Assembly (NCBI GenBank): GCA_016716125.1
Contig: JADJWZ010000036.1
Span: 1-64,000, forward strand
Length of the DNA: 64,000 nucleotides
Reading direction: 5' to 3'
DNA from: Ignavibacteria bacterium
Lineage (GTDB): Bacteria > Bacteroidota > Ignavibacteria > Tepidaquicellales > Tepidaquicellaceae
The position numbers were made by a program, and so were the translations under genes. Positions 45,508-55,386 of this stretch are shown in pieces (the stretch's first letter is position 1; every line of letters starts with the position of its first letter). The notes beneath the pieces were generated by a model that saw nothing but the letters and a program-made list of their open reading frames with translations, was not told the origin of the DNA and searched no databases.

Positions 45508-45840
45508 TTAGTAGTTAATAGTTAGTAGTTAGTATTTTTATTTTCTAAGATTAACGAATGATCTGAATTTAAAGACGTGGGGTGAAAATTACAAATTACA
45601 AATTACAAATATTTATTTCATTAATGATTATTGATAATATTAATTGATCATTGATCATTAATCATTGATAATTGATCACTGATAATTATCATACAAAAAT
45701 CTTTTGAATACTACACTTGAATATATTCTAATTTGGTATATTGATTTACGTATTGTTAAGTTTACAAAGAAAGGAAAGTGATTCCTTTTTGGGAAAATTT
45801 TTTTCTCAAAAATAAAATAAATTAATTTTAACAAAAGGTC
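45508..45840 (+). other. Intergenic region with repeat remnants and shared upstream element
   Basis: It starts with TTAGTAGTTAATAGTTAG-type repeats and a truncated copy of the GTGGG terminator module near 45568. ACAAATT and ATTGATC/ATTGATA near-heptamers follow to about 45690. From 45711 a CTACACTTGA element followed by TTTGGTATATTGATTTA resembles sequence upstream of the genes at 52229 and 60364. No gene is seen. Confidence 0.6.
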
Positions 45841-47991
45841 ATGAAAAATTTAATAAAAATGAGCGCTGCTTTTATGATAATTATAATGTTTAATGCAGCA
45901 GTATTTTCACAGCTGCCGGATAACTGGAAATGGTTAAATCCGAATCCGCAGGGAAACAGTCTCTTCGCAATGGACTTTCCGGATAATAATAACGGATATT
46001 CCGTCGGGGCATTCGGAACAATAATAAAAACTTCAGATGCTGGAAATTCCTGGGATCAGTTAAATTCCAATACTCAAATTACTTTACTAAGCGTTGATTT
46101 CATAAATTCAAACGAAGGTTATGCAGGAGGTTTCAATCAGCTTCTTAAGAAAACAACGGACGGCGGAATTGTCTGGACTGACATTCAGCTGCCGAGAGAG
46201 GGACCGTTTGATTCTCTTTTTTCCATAATGGATATTGAATTTGTGAATTCAAATACAGGATTTGTACTTGGCTTTTTTCAGCTTGAGAGTAAAATATGGA
46301 AAACCATTGACGGCGGCAGCACATGGACAACTCAAACAACTGCCGGCGCAAATTATCTGAACACTCTTCTTTTCCTTGATGAAAACAACGGCTATGCTGC
46401 AGGCGGTTCGCTGGGAAGTGAAATAATAAAAACTACTGACGGAGGCTCGACATGGGAACTGGTTCAGTTTTACGATTATCCGGCTTTATCCGATATATAC
46501 TTTATAAATCAAACTACAGGTATAGCTGCAGGTGAAAGCGGCTGCGTGCTTATGAGTACTAACTCGGGAATAAACTGGGTACAAACCGGCTCACCTTCGG
46601 GCATGGATGTAAGTACTATATTGTTTATAAATGCAAATACAGGTTTCGGAATTGGATCAGGTAATGTTTTTTTAAAGACTGTAAACGGCGGTGTGAACTG
46701 GTCAGAAGAAAATTACGGCTGGAGTACCTACAGATCATTTATGGATGCAGTTGTAACTCCCGAAGGTAAAATACATGCTGCAGGACTTTACGGTATACTT
46801 ATGAGATCTGATAACGGCGGTTTAAACTGGGAAACACCAAATACTATTACGGAGAATACCTTATCCGAAATTGAATTTATAGATAATAATACAGGATACG
46901 CTGTCTGCGGTTATGGCGACGGAGATATATTAAAAACTACAGATGCAGGCGAGACCTGGGTTTCTCAGATCACTACTTATCATACTCCGATGTACGGAAT
47001 ACATTTTACTGATGCGGAAACCGGATATATCGCGGGAAGCATTGACATTAAAAAAACTACAAACGGCGGAACAAACTGGTTCAATGTATATTCGAGTACT
47101 CAAAACGAGATCTTTACAGATGTTGATTTTACAAATTCAAGTACAGGATATGTGATCGGAAGTTACGGAGTTTTAAAGAAGACAACCAATGCAGGCGAGA
47201 ACTGGACTTCAACGAGTATAACTTCCAGCGGCAGTATTCTTAATTCTATTTGTTTTGTAAATGAAAACACAGGATATTCAGTCGGAGATTTCGGCGCAAT
47301 AGTCAAGACAACTGATGCAGGAGTTACATGGACTTCACAGATATCTCCGTTTACAATGGCATACTTAACTTCAGTGGATTTTACCGATGAGAATACGGGA
47401 TACATTTCTTCAGGAGCAGGACTTCTTAAAACTACAAACGGCGGAGATGAATGGCTGATAATGAACGCTCCGACCGGCGGATATTATAAAGTTCAGTTCA
47501 GAAATGAATTCGGATATGCGGTGGCAAGTAACGGTAAAATAATTAAATCTATTGATGCAGGCATCAACTGGATCGAACAGCCGACTGTAACAAATAACGG
47601 ATTATACGCTTTGTATTTCAATTCAGACAATTATGTATACGCAGGCGGAACGCGGGGAACAATTATAAAAACAATTCCGACTGAACTGATTGTGACAAGT
47701 TCAGGGAATTCATATACGGAAATTCCTAATTCATTTAAATTAAATCAGAACTATCCCAACCCGTTTAATCCGACTACAAAAATTAATTTTGAAATTCCAA
47801 AATCAGGTTTAGTTACTATGAAAGTTTATGATATCACAGGTAAACTTGTTGATATTCTTTTAAATGAAAACATGAATGCAGGGAATTTTACACTGGATTT
47901 CAACGGAAGCAATCTTTCGAGCGGGATATATTTTTATACATTATCAACACAGGATTTTACTGAGACAAAGCGAATGATATTGCTGAAGTAA
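45841..47991 (+). CDS. YCF48-like multi-blade secreted protein with T9SS domain
   Basis: A 716-aa protein with signal peptide to about residue 23 (AAVFSQ). About fourteen 43-47-residue YCF48-like repeats follow, with NTGYA, IKKTTNGGTNW and LKTTDAGETW elements. The block near residues 600-640 (IPTELIVTSSG) links to a T9SS domain (NYPNPFNPTTKI ... FTETKRMILLK). The last 75 residues are nearly the same as in the SBBP-type protein at 50405, while the passengers are unrelated. The N-terminal blades are close to those of 52229 and 60364, so the three are paralogues with different C-terminal modules. Confidence 0.88.
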   Translation: MKNLIKMSAAFMIIIMFNAAVFSQLPDNWKWLNPNPQGNSLFAMDFPDNNNGYSVGAFGTIIKTSDAGNSWDQLNSNTQITLLSVDFINSNEGYAGGFNQLLKKTTDGGIVWTDIQLPREGPFDSLFSIMDIEFVNSNTGFVLGFFQLESKIWKTIDGGSTWTTQTTAGANYLNTLLFLDENNGYAAGGSLGSEIIKTTDGGSTWELVQFYDYPALSDIYFINQTTGIAAGESGCVLMSTNSGINWVQTGSPSGMDVSTILFINANTGFGIGSGNVFLKTVNGGVNWSEENYGWSTYRSFMDAVVTPEGKIHAAGLYGILMRSDNGGLNWETPNTITENTLSEIEFIDNNTGYAVCGYGDGDILKTTDAGETWVSQITTYHTPMYGIHFTDAETGYIAGSIDIKKTTNGGTNWFNVYSSTQNEIFTDVDFTNSSTGYVIGSYGVLKKTTNAGENWTSTSITSSGSILNSICFVNENTGYSVGDFGAIVKTTDAGVTWTSQISPFTMAYLTSVDFTDENTGYISSGAGLLKTTNGGDEWLIMNAPTGGYYKVQFRNEFGYAVASNGKIIKSIDAGINWIEQPTVTNNGLYALYFNSDNYVYAGGTRGTIIKTIPTELIVTSSGNSYTEIPNSFKLNQNYPNPFNPTTKINFEIPKSGLVTMKVYDITGKLVDILLNENMNAGNFTLDFNGSNLSSGIYFYTLSTQDFTETKRMILLK

Positions 47992-48061
47992 GCTTTTTTA
48001 TAGATTTAAAAAAAATTAATCCGAAATAAATGTTTTATCGAAAATATTATTACCATTTAAA

Positions 48062-50386
48062 ATGAAAACAATACTACTAAGCATTTTCGCAATAACGCTT
48101 TCAGTTCATACGGCAGTTGCTCAATTCCCAACTCTTAATCCCAATTGGACTTACATTAGATCTGATAATACAGGAGTGGGAGGTGATTATCACGAAACTG
48201 TTCGCGGTGACCGTTTTGGTAATATGTGGACCGGAGGTTACATGCCTTTCTGGAGTCAGGGTTCATTAGTTCGTTTTGACGGAACCACATTTACAAACTG
48301 GGGAACGTATTCTGAAAATTATCTGCCGGCTGACGAAGTAACCAATATTGCCTTTGACCATAACGACCGTATTTGGGTCGGAACACAGAACGGATTGGGA
48401 ACTTCATCCGATGGAATTAACTGGCAGCATCATACATCATCAAACACAGCTTTGATATATGACTGGATAAAGGGAATCGCAATTGAAGCCAGCAATAATG
48501 TGTGGGTAGTTACCGGCGAATCCGGAAGTATACTTAGCGGCGGTGTCGGGTACTACAACGGAACGTCCTGGACTTTTTATACATCGTCAAACTCGAATCT
48601 TCCTACACAGCAACTCTCTGACATTGCCGTGGATGCGAATAACAATAAATGGATAACATGTAATTTAGGACTGATAAAATATGACGGGTTAAACTGGATT
48701 CTGTATACATCAGGAAACAGCGGACTTTCACCAGGCTCACCGAGTGAAGTGATGGTTGATTCTTTAAACAGAGTGTGGGTATGCAATGGAGCAAATATTG
48801 ATATTTTTGACGGAGCTAACTGGAGCCATATTAACAACACCATATGGCCGGTTGCAAATTTTGATGCAACAAGCATGTACATACGCGGTGACAAAATGAT
48901 CTTTGCAGAGACTACCAACTCGTCACGAATAATGAAGTATGACGGGACTAACTGGACATGGGAATGGACGAATTACTTTTTGATGAGCAGTTATATTGAT
49001 ATTAACGGTAACTTCTGGGTATCCGGAAACGATGTTGTCAGAAAATATGACGGGACACAATGGCAAAACTATACACGGCACAGCACAGCGCTTGCTGAAA
49101 ATTTCAACGAAGATATTTTCGTTGACAGCAAAAACAGGAAATGGTTTGCTAACGGCAACGGCGGAATTCAGATTATGGATTGCCCGAACTGGGAAGTTTA
49201 TGGAATCCTGAATGAAGGACTTTTTCCAAATCCGCAATCACAAAGTTATGTTGGCAGCGCAATTACAGAGACACCCGATGGTGATATATGGTTTTCGTAT
49301 GATGCAACTGACGGCTACACTGTGCAAATTCCCGATGGTGAATATCAGAATTATTCTGCATGGGTAGTTTGGGAGAGAAACAATGTACATCCGTCATTTC
49401 TTGCACCTCTGGAAATTGAAGGTAACGACAGCGGAAAAGTTTTCTTCAGAACATTCTGGACAAGTACATTTATGTATGATAAAAACACTAATCTATGGAC
49501 ATTGTGGGATTTAAGTAACGGGCTAACCGGACCTCCATCATGCCTGACCGCCCGTTCGGGAGGAAGAATGTATTTAGGAAATTACCAGGGAATAGATGTA
49601 TACGACAACGGTGTCTGGAGCTTATTTGATTTAGCTCAGGTTGGGATTACTCATGTATTTGATATTGAATTTGATGCCAATGAGAATATGTGGATTGGTT
49701 CACCGGAGGGTTTATGGAAATTCGACGGAACAGCATGGACAAACTGGAATACAAGTAATTCCAATATTGCAGCTGATAATGTATCGTCAGTTGAAATTGA
49801 TAAAGTAAGAAATATCATTTATGTCGGTGCACACAACATAGAAAACTGGCCGTACTACGGAGGTCTTTCACATTTCAACGGTACGGGAAATTTATTCTCA
49901 ACATTTCTCGAAGGATCATCTCCTATCTCTCACAAACAGGTTGAAGATCTGGCTTTAGATACACTGGGCAATATCTGGATACTTACACAAAGTGAGGGAA
50001 TAAATGTACACAATCCAAATGGTCTTCTGGGGTTTGAGTGTATTGATAAAAGATTGCAGACCGGGCCAACAGGAATTTCTTCAAACACAGTCATTGCAAA
50101 AGACTTTTCTTTAAGTCAGAATTATCCTAATCCGTTCAATCCTATAACAACTATCAATTACGAAATCCCTCGAGACTCAAGACGTTTGCCTGACGGCAAG
50201 ACAGACGTAAAGCTTATTGTACTTGATATTACCGGCAAAGAAGTTGCGATGTTAGTAAATGAAAAACAAAATGCAGGAAGTTATTCTGTTAAATGGAATG
50301 CTTTAAATTTCCCAAGCGGAGTTTATTTCTATAAGCTTGAGACCGGAACAAATTTTGAAGTAAAGAAAATGATGTTAATAAAATAA
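48062..50386 (+). CDS. Large propeller protein (regulator-propeller type) with T9SS domain
   Basis: A 774-aa exported protein with signal peptide to about residue 20 (AVAQ). Repeats combine DHNDRIWVGTQNGLGTSSDGINW, DANNNKWITCNLGLIKYDGLNW and DANENMWIGSPEGLWKFDGTAW, the two-component-regulator-propeller pattern (ligand-sensor blades) in a protein without kinase. The T9SS domain starts NYPNPFNPITTI and contains an extra basic insert (RDSRRLPDGKTDVK) before LIVLDITGKEV. The end is EVKKMMLIK. It lies 70 bp after the YCF48-like gene and 18 bp before the next, so the three are likely one transcription unit. Confidence 0.87.
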   Translation: MKTILLSIFAITLSVHTAVAQFPTLNPNWTYIRSDNTGVGGDYHETVRGDRFGNMWTGGYMPFWSQGSLVRFDGTTFTNWGTYSENYLPADEVTNIAFDHNDRIWVGTQNGLGTSSDGINWQHHTSSNTALIYDWIKGIAIEASNNVWVVTGESGSILSGGVGYYNGTSWTFYTSSNSNLPTQQLSDIAVDANNNKWITCNLGLIKYDGLNWILYTSGNSGLSPGSPSEVMVDSLNRVWVCNGANIDIFDGANWSHINNTIWPVANFDATSMYIRGDKMIFAETTNSSRIMKYDGTNWTWEWTNYFLMSSYIDINGNFWVSGNDVVRKYDGTQWQNYTRHSTALAENFNEDIFVDSKNRKWFANGNGGIQIMDCPNWEVYGILNEGLFPNPQSQSYVGSAITETPDGDIWFSYDATDGYTVQIPDGEYQNYSAWVVWERNNVHPSFLAPLEIEGNDSGKVFFRTFWTSTFMYDKNTNLWTLWDLSNGLTGPPSCLTARSGGRMYLGNYQGIDVYDNGVWSLFDLAQVGITHVFDIEFDANENMWIGSPEGLWKFDGTAWTNWNTSNSNIAADNVSSVEIDKVRNIIYVGAHNIENWPYYGGLSHFNGTGNLFSTFLEGSSPISHKQVEDLALDTLGNIWILTQSEGINVHNPNGLLGFECIDKRLQTGPTGISSNTVIAKDFSLSQNYPNPFNPITTINYEIPRDSRRLPDGKTDVKLIVLDITGKEVAMLVNEKQNAGSYSVKWNALNFPSGVYFYKLETGTNFEVKKMMLIK

Positions 50387-50404
50387 ATTTTAGCTGATAA
50401 TAAA

Positions 50405-52069
50405 ATGAAAAACAAAAATAATTTTTACAATTTTCTGTCAGTTATGACAACAGTTATAATTCTCATTAATACTGCTTCAATTGCACAACCTCCGGATAAA
50501 TTATGGGAATCACATTATAAAGGAGCGCTTGATGGAATGGATGAAGCAAACTATATAATAACAGACTTGTCAGGAAATGTTTTTATAACAGGGCAGAGCT
50601 TTCAGGCTTTTGCAGGCGGGGATTTTACGACTGTAATGTATAATGGTAACGGTATTCAGCTTTGGGCAGAGCATTTTGCCAACACACAGTCTTCTTATTC
50701 AAATTACGGTATCCGATTAGTAATTGACAAATGGCAAAATGTTTACGCTGTTGGTTCAACGGCTTTAAATGACGGCGACCTTGCTGTATGTAAATACAAC
50801 AGTGCGGGAAAAATATGGGCTAAAAGCTACGAGCCCCACTGGCTTGACTCTTTTGATGATTTTGGTATTGACATAGATATTGATTCTTCGGGTAATTTCT
50901 ATGCTCTCGCAAGAGTTACGTCTATCAGCGGAAATCTATATGATATGTATATTATGAAATGCGACAGCAGCGGAGGTAAAACATGGGAAGTTAATTATAC
51001 GGGAGCAAGTGAGGCGGATTATCCGGTTGACTTATATTTGACTCCCGGCGGGACAGTATATACTCTGTTGCAGTCATACAATTTCTTTGGAACACAGTCA
51101 GATGACATTACCACTATTCAATTTTTAAGTAATGGTGTACAAAACTGGTTCTCTGCTTATAATGGAGCAGGTGATGACAAAGATTATCCGACTTCAATGA
51201 AAGTTGATGAAGCAGAAAATCAATACATATGCGGAACTACTGATTCAGGATCGGATAATGATATGGTTGTAATGAAACAAAATAATTTCGGAACACGCCT
51301 TTGGTCTTTAACTTACAATGGGACTGCTAACGGAGATGATACTGCATTTTCAGTAACCTCGCTGCTTGACGGAAACATAGTAGTAACCGGAAAGAGCAAA
51401 GAACTTCTCAGCGGTGTCATTGTAGATGCAATTGTTACATTTGTAATTGACGACGGTACAATTGTTTGGACAAATAAATATTACGGGAATGATAGTTTGG
51501 GAGCGTCGGTATCGCACATGATCACTGATGCTAATGGAAATATTTACATCTGCGGTTTTGAAAATTTAATTAACAATACAAAAAACGGATGCATCATCAA
51601 ATATGACATCAGTGGAAATTATATCTTTAATATATCCTACGATGGCGGAGCAAATCTTGATGATAAATTTAATTCGATAACATTGGATAACAACAATGAT
51701 ATTTTAGTAACAGGCCTGACCTTTGCTTCAGCCACAAATTCAAAATTTGTAACAGTAAAATATGGGAACATTTCAACAGGAATTTCTTCAAACAATTTTG
51801 AAGTAAAGGATTTTTCATTGGAGCAGAATTATCCTAATCCGTTTAATCCGACTACAAAAATTAATTTTGAAATTCCAAAATCAGGTTTTGTTACTTTGAA
51901 AATTTATGATATCACAGGTAAACTTGTTGATGTTCTTTTAAATGAAAGCAAAAATATCGGAAGCTACACCTTGGATTTTAATGGAAACAATTTTTCGAGC
52001 GGGATATATTTTTATACATTATCAACACAGGATTTTACTGAGACGAAGCGGATGATATTGTTAAAGTAA
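50405..52069 (+). CDS. SBBP-type secreted protein with T9SS domain
   Basis: A 554-aa protein with signal peptide to about residue 27 (ASIAQ). Seven or eight blades follow with patterns such as LVIDKWQNVYAVGSTALNDGD, MKVDEAENQYICGTTDSGSD and ITDANGNIYICGFENL, each followed by a KYDxSGxxxW-like strand. The sorting domain starts NYPNPFNPTTKI and ends FTETKRMILLK; it is nearly identical to that of 45841. It starts 18 bp after 48062-50386, which implies co-transcription. Ligand and role unknown. Confidence 0.88.
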   Translation: MKNKNNFYNFLSVMTTVIILINTASIAQPPDKLWESHYKGALDGMDEANYIITDLSGNVFITGQSFQAFAGGDFTTVMYNGNGIQLWAEHFANTQSSYSNYGIRLVIDKWQNVYAVGSTALNDGDLAVCKYNSAGKIWAKSYEPHWLDSFDDFGIDIDIDSSGNFYALARVTSISGNLYDMYIMKCDSSGGKTWEVNYTGASEADYPVDLYLTPGGTVYTLLQSYNFFGTQSDDITTIQFLSNGVQNWFSAYNGAGDDKDYPTSMKVDEAENQYICGTTDSGSDNDMVVMKQNNFGTRLWSLTYNGTANGDDTAFSVTSLLDGNIVVTGKSKELLSGVIVDAIVTFVIDDGTIVWTNKYYGNDSLGASVSHMITDANGNIYICGFENLINNTKNGCIIKYDISGNYIFNISYDGGANLDDKFNSITLDNNNDILVTGLTFASATNSKFVTVKYGNISTGISSNNFEVKDFSLEQNYPNPFNPTTKINFEIPKSGFVTLKIYDITGKLVDVLLNESKNIGSYTLDFNGNNFSSGIYFYTLSTQDFTETKRMILLK

Positions 52070-52082
52070 TAAATGTTTAGAT

Positions 52083-52142
52083 TTCAATTCTACACTTAAC
52101 TGTATTTTGATTTGTCAATTTGTATATAATAATTTTACTTTG
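52083..52142 (+). promoter_or_regulatory. Conserved upstream element of YCF48-like genes
   Basis: About 60 bp with CTACACTTAACTGTATTTTG and ATTTGTCAATTTGTATATAA words closely match 60095-60155, upstream of the paralogous gene at 60364. The first part also matches 45711-45765, upstream of the YCF48-like gene at 45841. The elements end about 75-210 bp before the start codons. Conservation outside coding DNA suggests a shared promoter, or simply duplication with flanks. TTTG words occur at promoter-like spacing, but no exact -33/-7 pair is assigned. Confidence 0.45.
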
Positions 52143-52228
52143 TTATGAAAATTAAGAAATAAAAAATGAAGTTACCTTTAACTATTCTAAAATATTATTT
52201 AAAAAATTTAAAAAGGGAATATTAAAAA

Positions 52229-54592
52229 ATGAAAAAACTTGTAACATTACTTCTTATCGGAATAACATCAATTTGTTATTCACAGCAGTCTGATGACTGG
52301 GAATGGCAGAATCCAAAGCCACAGGGAAATCATATTTATGATATCAGTTTTATAAATGATAATACAGGATATGCAGCGGGAAAATTCGGAACCTTCCTTA
52401 AAACCACTGACGGCGGACTTAACTGGGAAATTAAAAATTCACAAACCCTTATTGACCTGTTCAGCATATACTTTATAAATACAGATACCGGCTATGTAAG
52501 CGGATCAGACGGATATATTTCTAAAACAACTGACGGAGGAAATAGCTGGAATACGATCAGCTTCCCTACTACAGACTGGTTAAAGAAAATATTTTTTACC
52601 GATGCAAATACCGGATATGTCATCAGTTCATTTTCCATTGCAGGCCACATTTACAAAACTACTGACGCAGGTTTAAGCTGGGTAAATCAATTAAACGGCG
52701 GAGCGACATTCCTGAATGATTTATATTTTACCGATGCGCAAAATGGTTATGCAGTTGGCAGCGGTTTATCCAGCTCTATTATTACGACCACAAACGGCGG
52801 GGATACCTGGGAACTTGTTGAACTGGGAAATTTTCGACAGCTCAATTCAGTATATTTCCCAAACAGTACTACCGGTATTGCTGCAGGTGAAAATGGTGAT
52901 GTTGTCAGAACTACAAACAGCGGCGTCAACTGGAATCAAGTAGGTTCATCTACTTCAATGGATTTAAATTCAATAGAGTTTACAAATCAAAACACAGGAT
53001 ACATAACCGGATACGGGTATAATATGCTTAAGACAACAAATGCCGGAGTGAACTGGACCGTTACAACTTTTAATACTGAAGGATACTTTAATACTTTTGA
53101 CATAACAAGCAACGGTACATTTCATCTTGGAGGTGAATTTGGCTCAATGCTGAGAAGCACAGATTTTGGATTGAACTGGACCTCTCAGCCAAATGTAACT
53201 ATAGCTACATTATGGGATGTTAATTTTTTAGATGAAAATACAGGAGTTGCAGTAGGTTCATGGAATGACGATTCAAATCTGATAAGGACTACGAATGGCG
53301 GGGATAACTGGTATTCGATAAATACCGGATCAAGTCTATCTCTTTTTTCTGTTGACTTCATTGATAATAATACCGGTTTTGCATGCGGATCAGTAGGCAT
53401 ATTATTTAGAACAACTGATGCAGGAGATACCTGGGAGACAATAAACAGCGGTACAACCGCAATTCTTGTCGGTATCAATTTTCCGACTGCGTCAACCGGG
53501 TATACAGCTGCAACTAACGGTAGTATTAGAAAAACAACCAATGGCGGATCGAACTGGTTTGCAGTCAGCTCAACTTCAAACAATTCATTATCATCAATTT
53601 ATTTCACTGATGAAAATACAGGGTATGTTACCGCTGCCTCTTTTAATCAGGCTTTTAAAACTACTAACGGCGGAAACAACTGGTCGTTAATGTCACACAG
53701 TCTTTCGGGAGCTAATATCAGAAGTATATTTTTTGTTAACCAGGATACGGGTTATATGACGGCAACCGGAATTGCGAGAACAACAAATGCAGGACTTTCA
53801 TGGCAGACTTTGAATGTTCCGTCACAAATGTACAGGGATGTCAGATTTAAAAGTAATTTCGGATATGCAGTCGGTGCTAACGGCAAGATCATTAAATCAA
53901 CTGATTACGGAGATAACTGGATCACGCAGCCGACAGTGACACAAAACGAATTGTATTCGGTAGATTTTACAAATGAATATAATGTATATGTAGTAGGTCT
54001 TGTAGGAACGATAATAAACACAATTCCTACCGAGTTACGTCAAATCACAACAGTAAATTTAACATCTTTCATTGAAGGATTCTATAATCCGTCATCGGAT
54101 TCTCAGATCAGTGATACTATCAAAGTTTATCTTAGAAATGCAGCTTCGCCGTATATACTGAAAGATTCAGCATCAATATTAATGCAATCTAACGGAAGTT
54201 CTAATATGGGTTTTAACGGAATACTACCGGGTCAATACTATATTGTTGTCAAACACAGAAACAGTATTGAGACATGGAGCAGATCAGGCGGTGAAAATAT
54301 TATCCCGGGATCAACTTTGAATTATAATATGTCAGATCAGATCACAAAAGCGTTTGGAAATAATATGCAGCAGGTCGATTTAGCGCCGTTAAGATTTGCT
54401 TTGTTCAGTGGTGATGTAAATCAGGACGGAGTAGTTGACGGTACTGATATGAGTTTGATCGATAACGATTTATTAAATTCCGTAACAGGTTACGTAAATA
54501 CGGATATAAACGGAGATGAAGTCATTGATATTTCGGATTTTGCCGTAGCTGATAACAATGTGTTCAATATTGTATCAAAGATTATACCCTGA
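52229..54592 (+). CDS. YCF48-like protein with C-terminal dockerin-like module
   Basis: A 787-aa exported protein with signal peptide to about residue 18 (SICYSQ). About thirteen YCF48-like blades (NTGYAAGKFGTFLKTTDGG, RTTNGGDNW) reach to residue 590. In place of a T9SS domain the protein ends with a 190-residue tail. This holds a carboxypeptidase-like beta-sandwich (VNLTSFIEGFYNPSSDSQIS ... YYIVVKHRNSIETWSRSGG) and a dockerin-like pair of Ca2+ loops (SGDVNQDGVVDGTDMSLIDN and NTDINGDEVIDISDFAVADN). The tail is almost identical in the gene at 60364 and related to that of 32817. How the protein is retained or exported is unknown. Confidence 0.87.
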   Translation: MKKLVTLLLIGITSICYSQQSDDWEWQNPKPQGNHIYDISFINDNTGYAAGKFGTFLKTTDGGLNWEIKNSQTLIDLFSIYFINTDTGYVSGSDGYISKTTDGGNSWNTISFPTTDWLKKIFFTDANTGYVISSFSIAGHIYKTTDAGLSWVNQLNGGATFLNDLYFTDAQNGYAVGSGLSSSIITTTNGGDTWELVELGNFRQLNSVYFPNSTTGIAAGENGDVVRTTNSGVNWNQVGSSTSMDLNSIEFTNQNTGYITGYGYNMLKTTNAGVNWTVTTFNTEGYFNTFDITSNGTFHLGGEFGSMLRSTDFGLNWTSQPNVTIATLWDVNFLDENTGVAVGSWNDDSNLIRTTNGGDNWYSINTGSSLSLFSVDFIDNNTGFACGSVGILFRTTDAGDTWETINSGTTAILVGINFPTASTGYTAATNGSIRKTTNGGSNWFAVSSTSNNSLSSIYFTDENTGYVTAASFNQAFKTTNGGNNWSLMSHSLSGANIRSIFFVNQDTGYMTATGIARTTNAGLSWQTLNVPSQMYRDVRFKSNFGYAVGANGKIIKSTDYGDNWITQPTVTQNELYSVDFTNEYNVYVVGLVGTIINTIPTELRQITTVNLTSFIEGFYNPSSDSQISDTIKVYLRNAASPYILKDSASILMQSNGSSNMGFNGILPGQYYIVVKHRNSIETWSRSGGENIIPGSTLNYNMSDQITKAFGNNMQQVDLAPLRFALFSGDVNQDGVVDGTDMSLIDNDLLNSVTGYVNTDINGDEVIDISDFAVADNNVFNIVSKIIP

Positions 54593-54626
54593 TATAAAAT
54601 CAGGATAAGAATTCAGAAAATCTGAA

Positions 54627-54807
54627 TATGTATCACTAAAGGTATTTGTTATTACCGGAAAAGAAATTTCTTCACTCGTAAGTGAGAATCTGAATCCGGG
54701 CATTTACTAAATTAACTTTAACGGATCAGGACTGACCAGCGTGTATATTTTATACTTTGAATGTAAACGAATTCATTGAAACAAAGAATGTGCTTATTTT
54801 AAAATAG
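54627..54807 (+). pseudogene. Remnant of a T9SS C-terminal domain
   Basis: Translation of this intergenic stretch gives VSLKVFVITGKEISSLVSEN, then LNPGIY and a stop, then INFNGSGLTS. After a one-base shift it continues with a NEFIETKNVLILK-like tail ending TAG 54807. The order matches the second half of the type IX sorting domain. The NPFNP motif and passenger are absent. It follows the dockerin-ended gene 52229 by 35 bp. It may be the sorting domain an ancestor of that gene lost, or a leftover of another gene. Confidence 0.65.
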
Positions 54808-55386
54808 AATCAAATGATACTAACTAAAAATTGTGACAAATGTCTCCTCATAAATATTAATTTTGTAAAATTAGTAAAAATATGAAGCGGAAATGCAAAA
54901 GATTTAAGAACGCCGTCAACACAAAACTTCCGTAAGTGAGTTCATATTTGAGACTTCTTGGGGCTGTCCAAAAAGTTTAATATTTTCCACATAGGCACAT
55001 AGAACAAAGAAAATATTATTTTTGGATTAATTTCCACTAAGTGAACTAAGTTTCTATGTAGTAAAATTCTTTTAGGACTTTGCGTAAGTGCATGGTTAAC
55101 TTTCTTTTAAAGCCTTACTTCTTAATAATAGCCAGATCTCTTTCTCTTGAAGAAAAACATTTCCAGGTTCAATATGTAAACATTTCAGATGATCATCAGA
55201 AATGTAACGGATTCAATTCAATACGTTCGTTTAAATAAAATCTGGAATTCTTTAAAAAGATATAGTCTATTGGATAAAAATAAATTCAGTACAACAAAAG
55301 AATTGTTCTAAGCTTTTTTGTTAAAGAAACAGTATTTATATTTATCACTGCAGAGTAGTTAATACGAATTTTAAATTATATTTTTG
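54808..55386. other. Intergenic region without recognised features
   Basis: I find no gene, RNA or hairpin with a T-run in these 580 bp. There are low-complexity words such as CACATAGGCACATAGAAC and CTAAGTTTCTATGTAG, of the kind scattered through Bacteroidota intergenic DNA. The promoter of the kinase gene at 55387 should be in the last 100 bp, but I cannot fix it. Confidence 0.5.
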
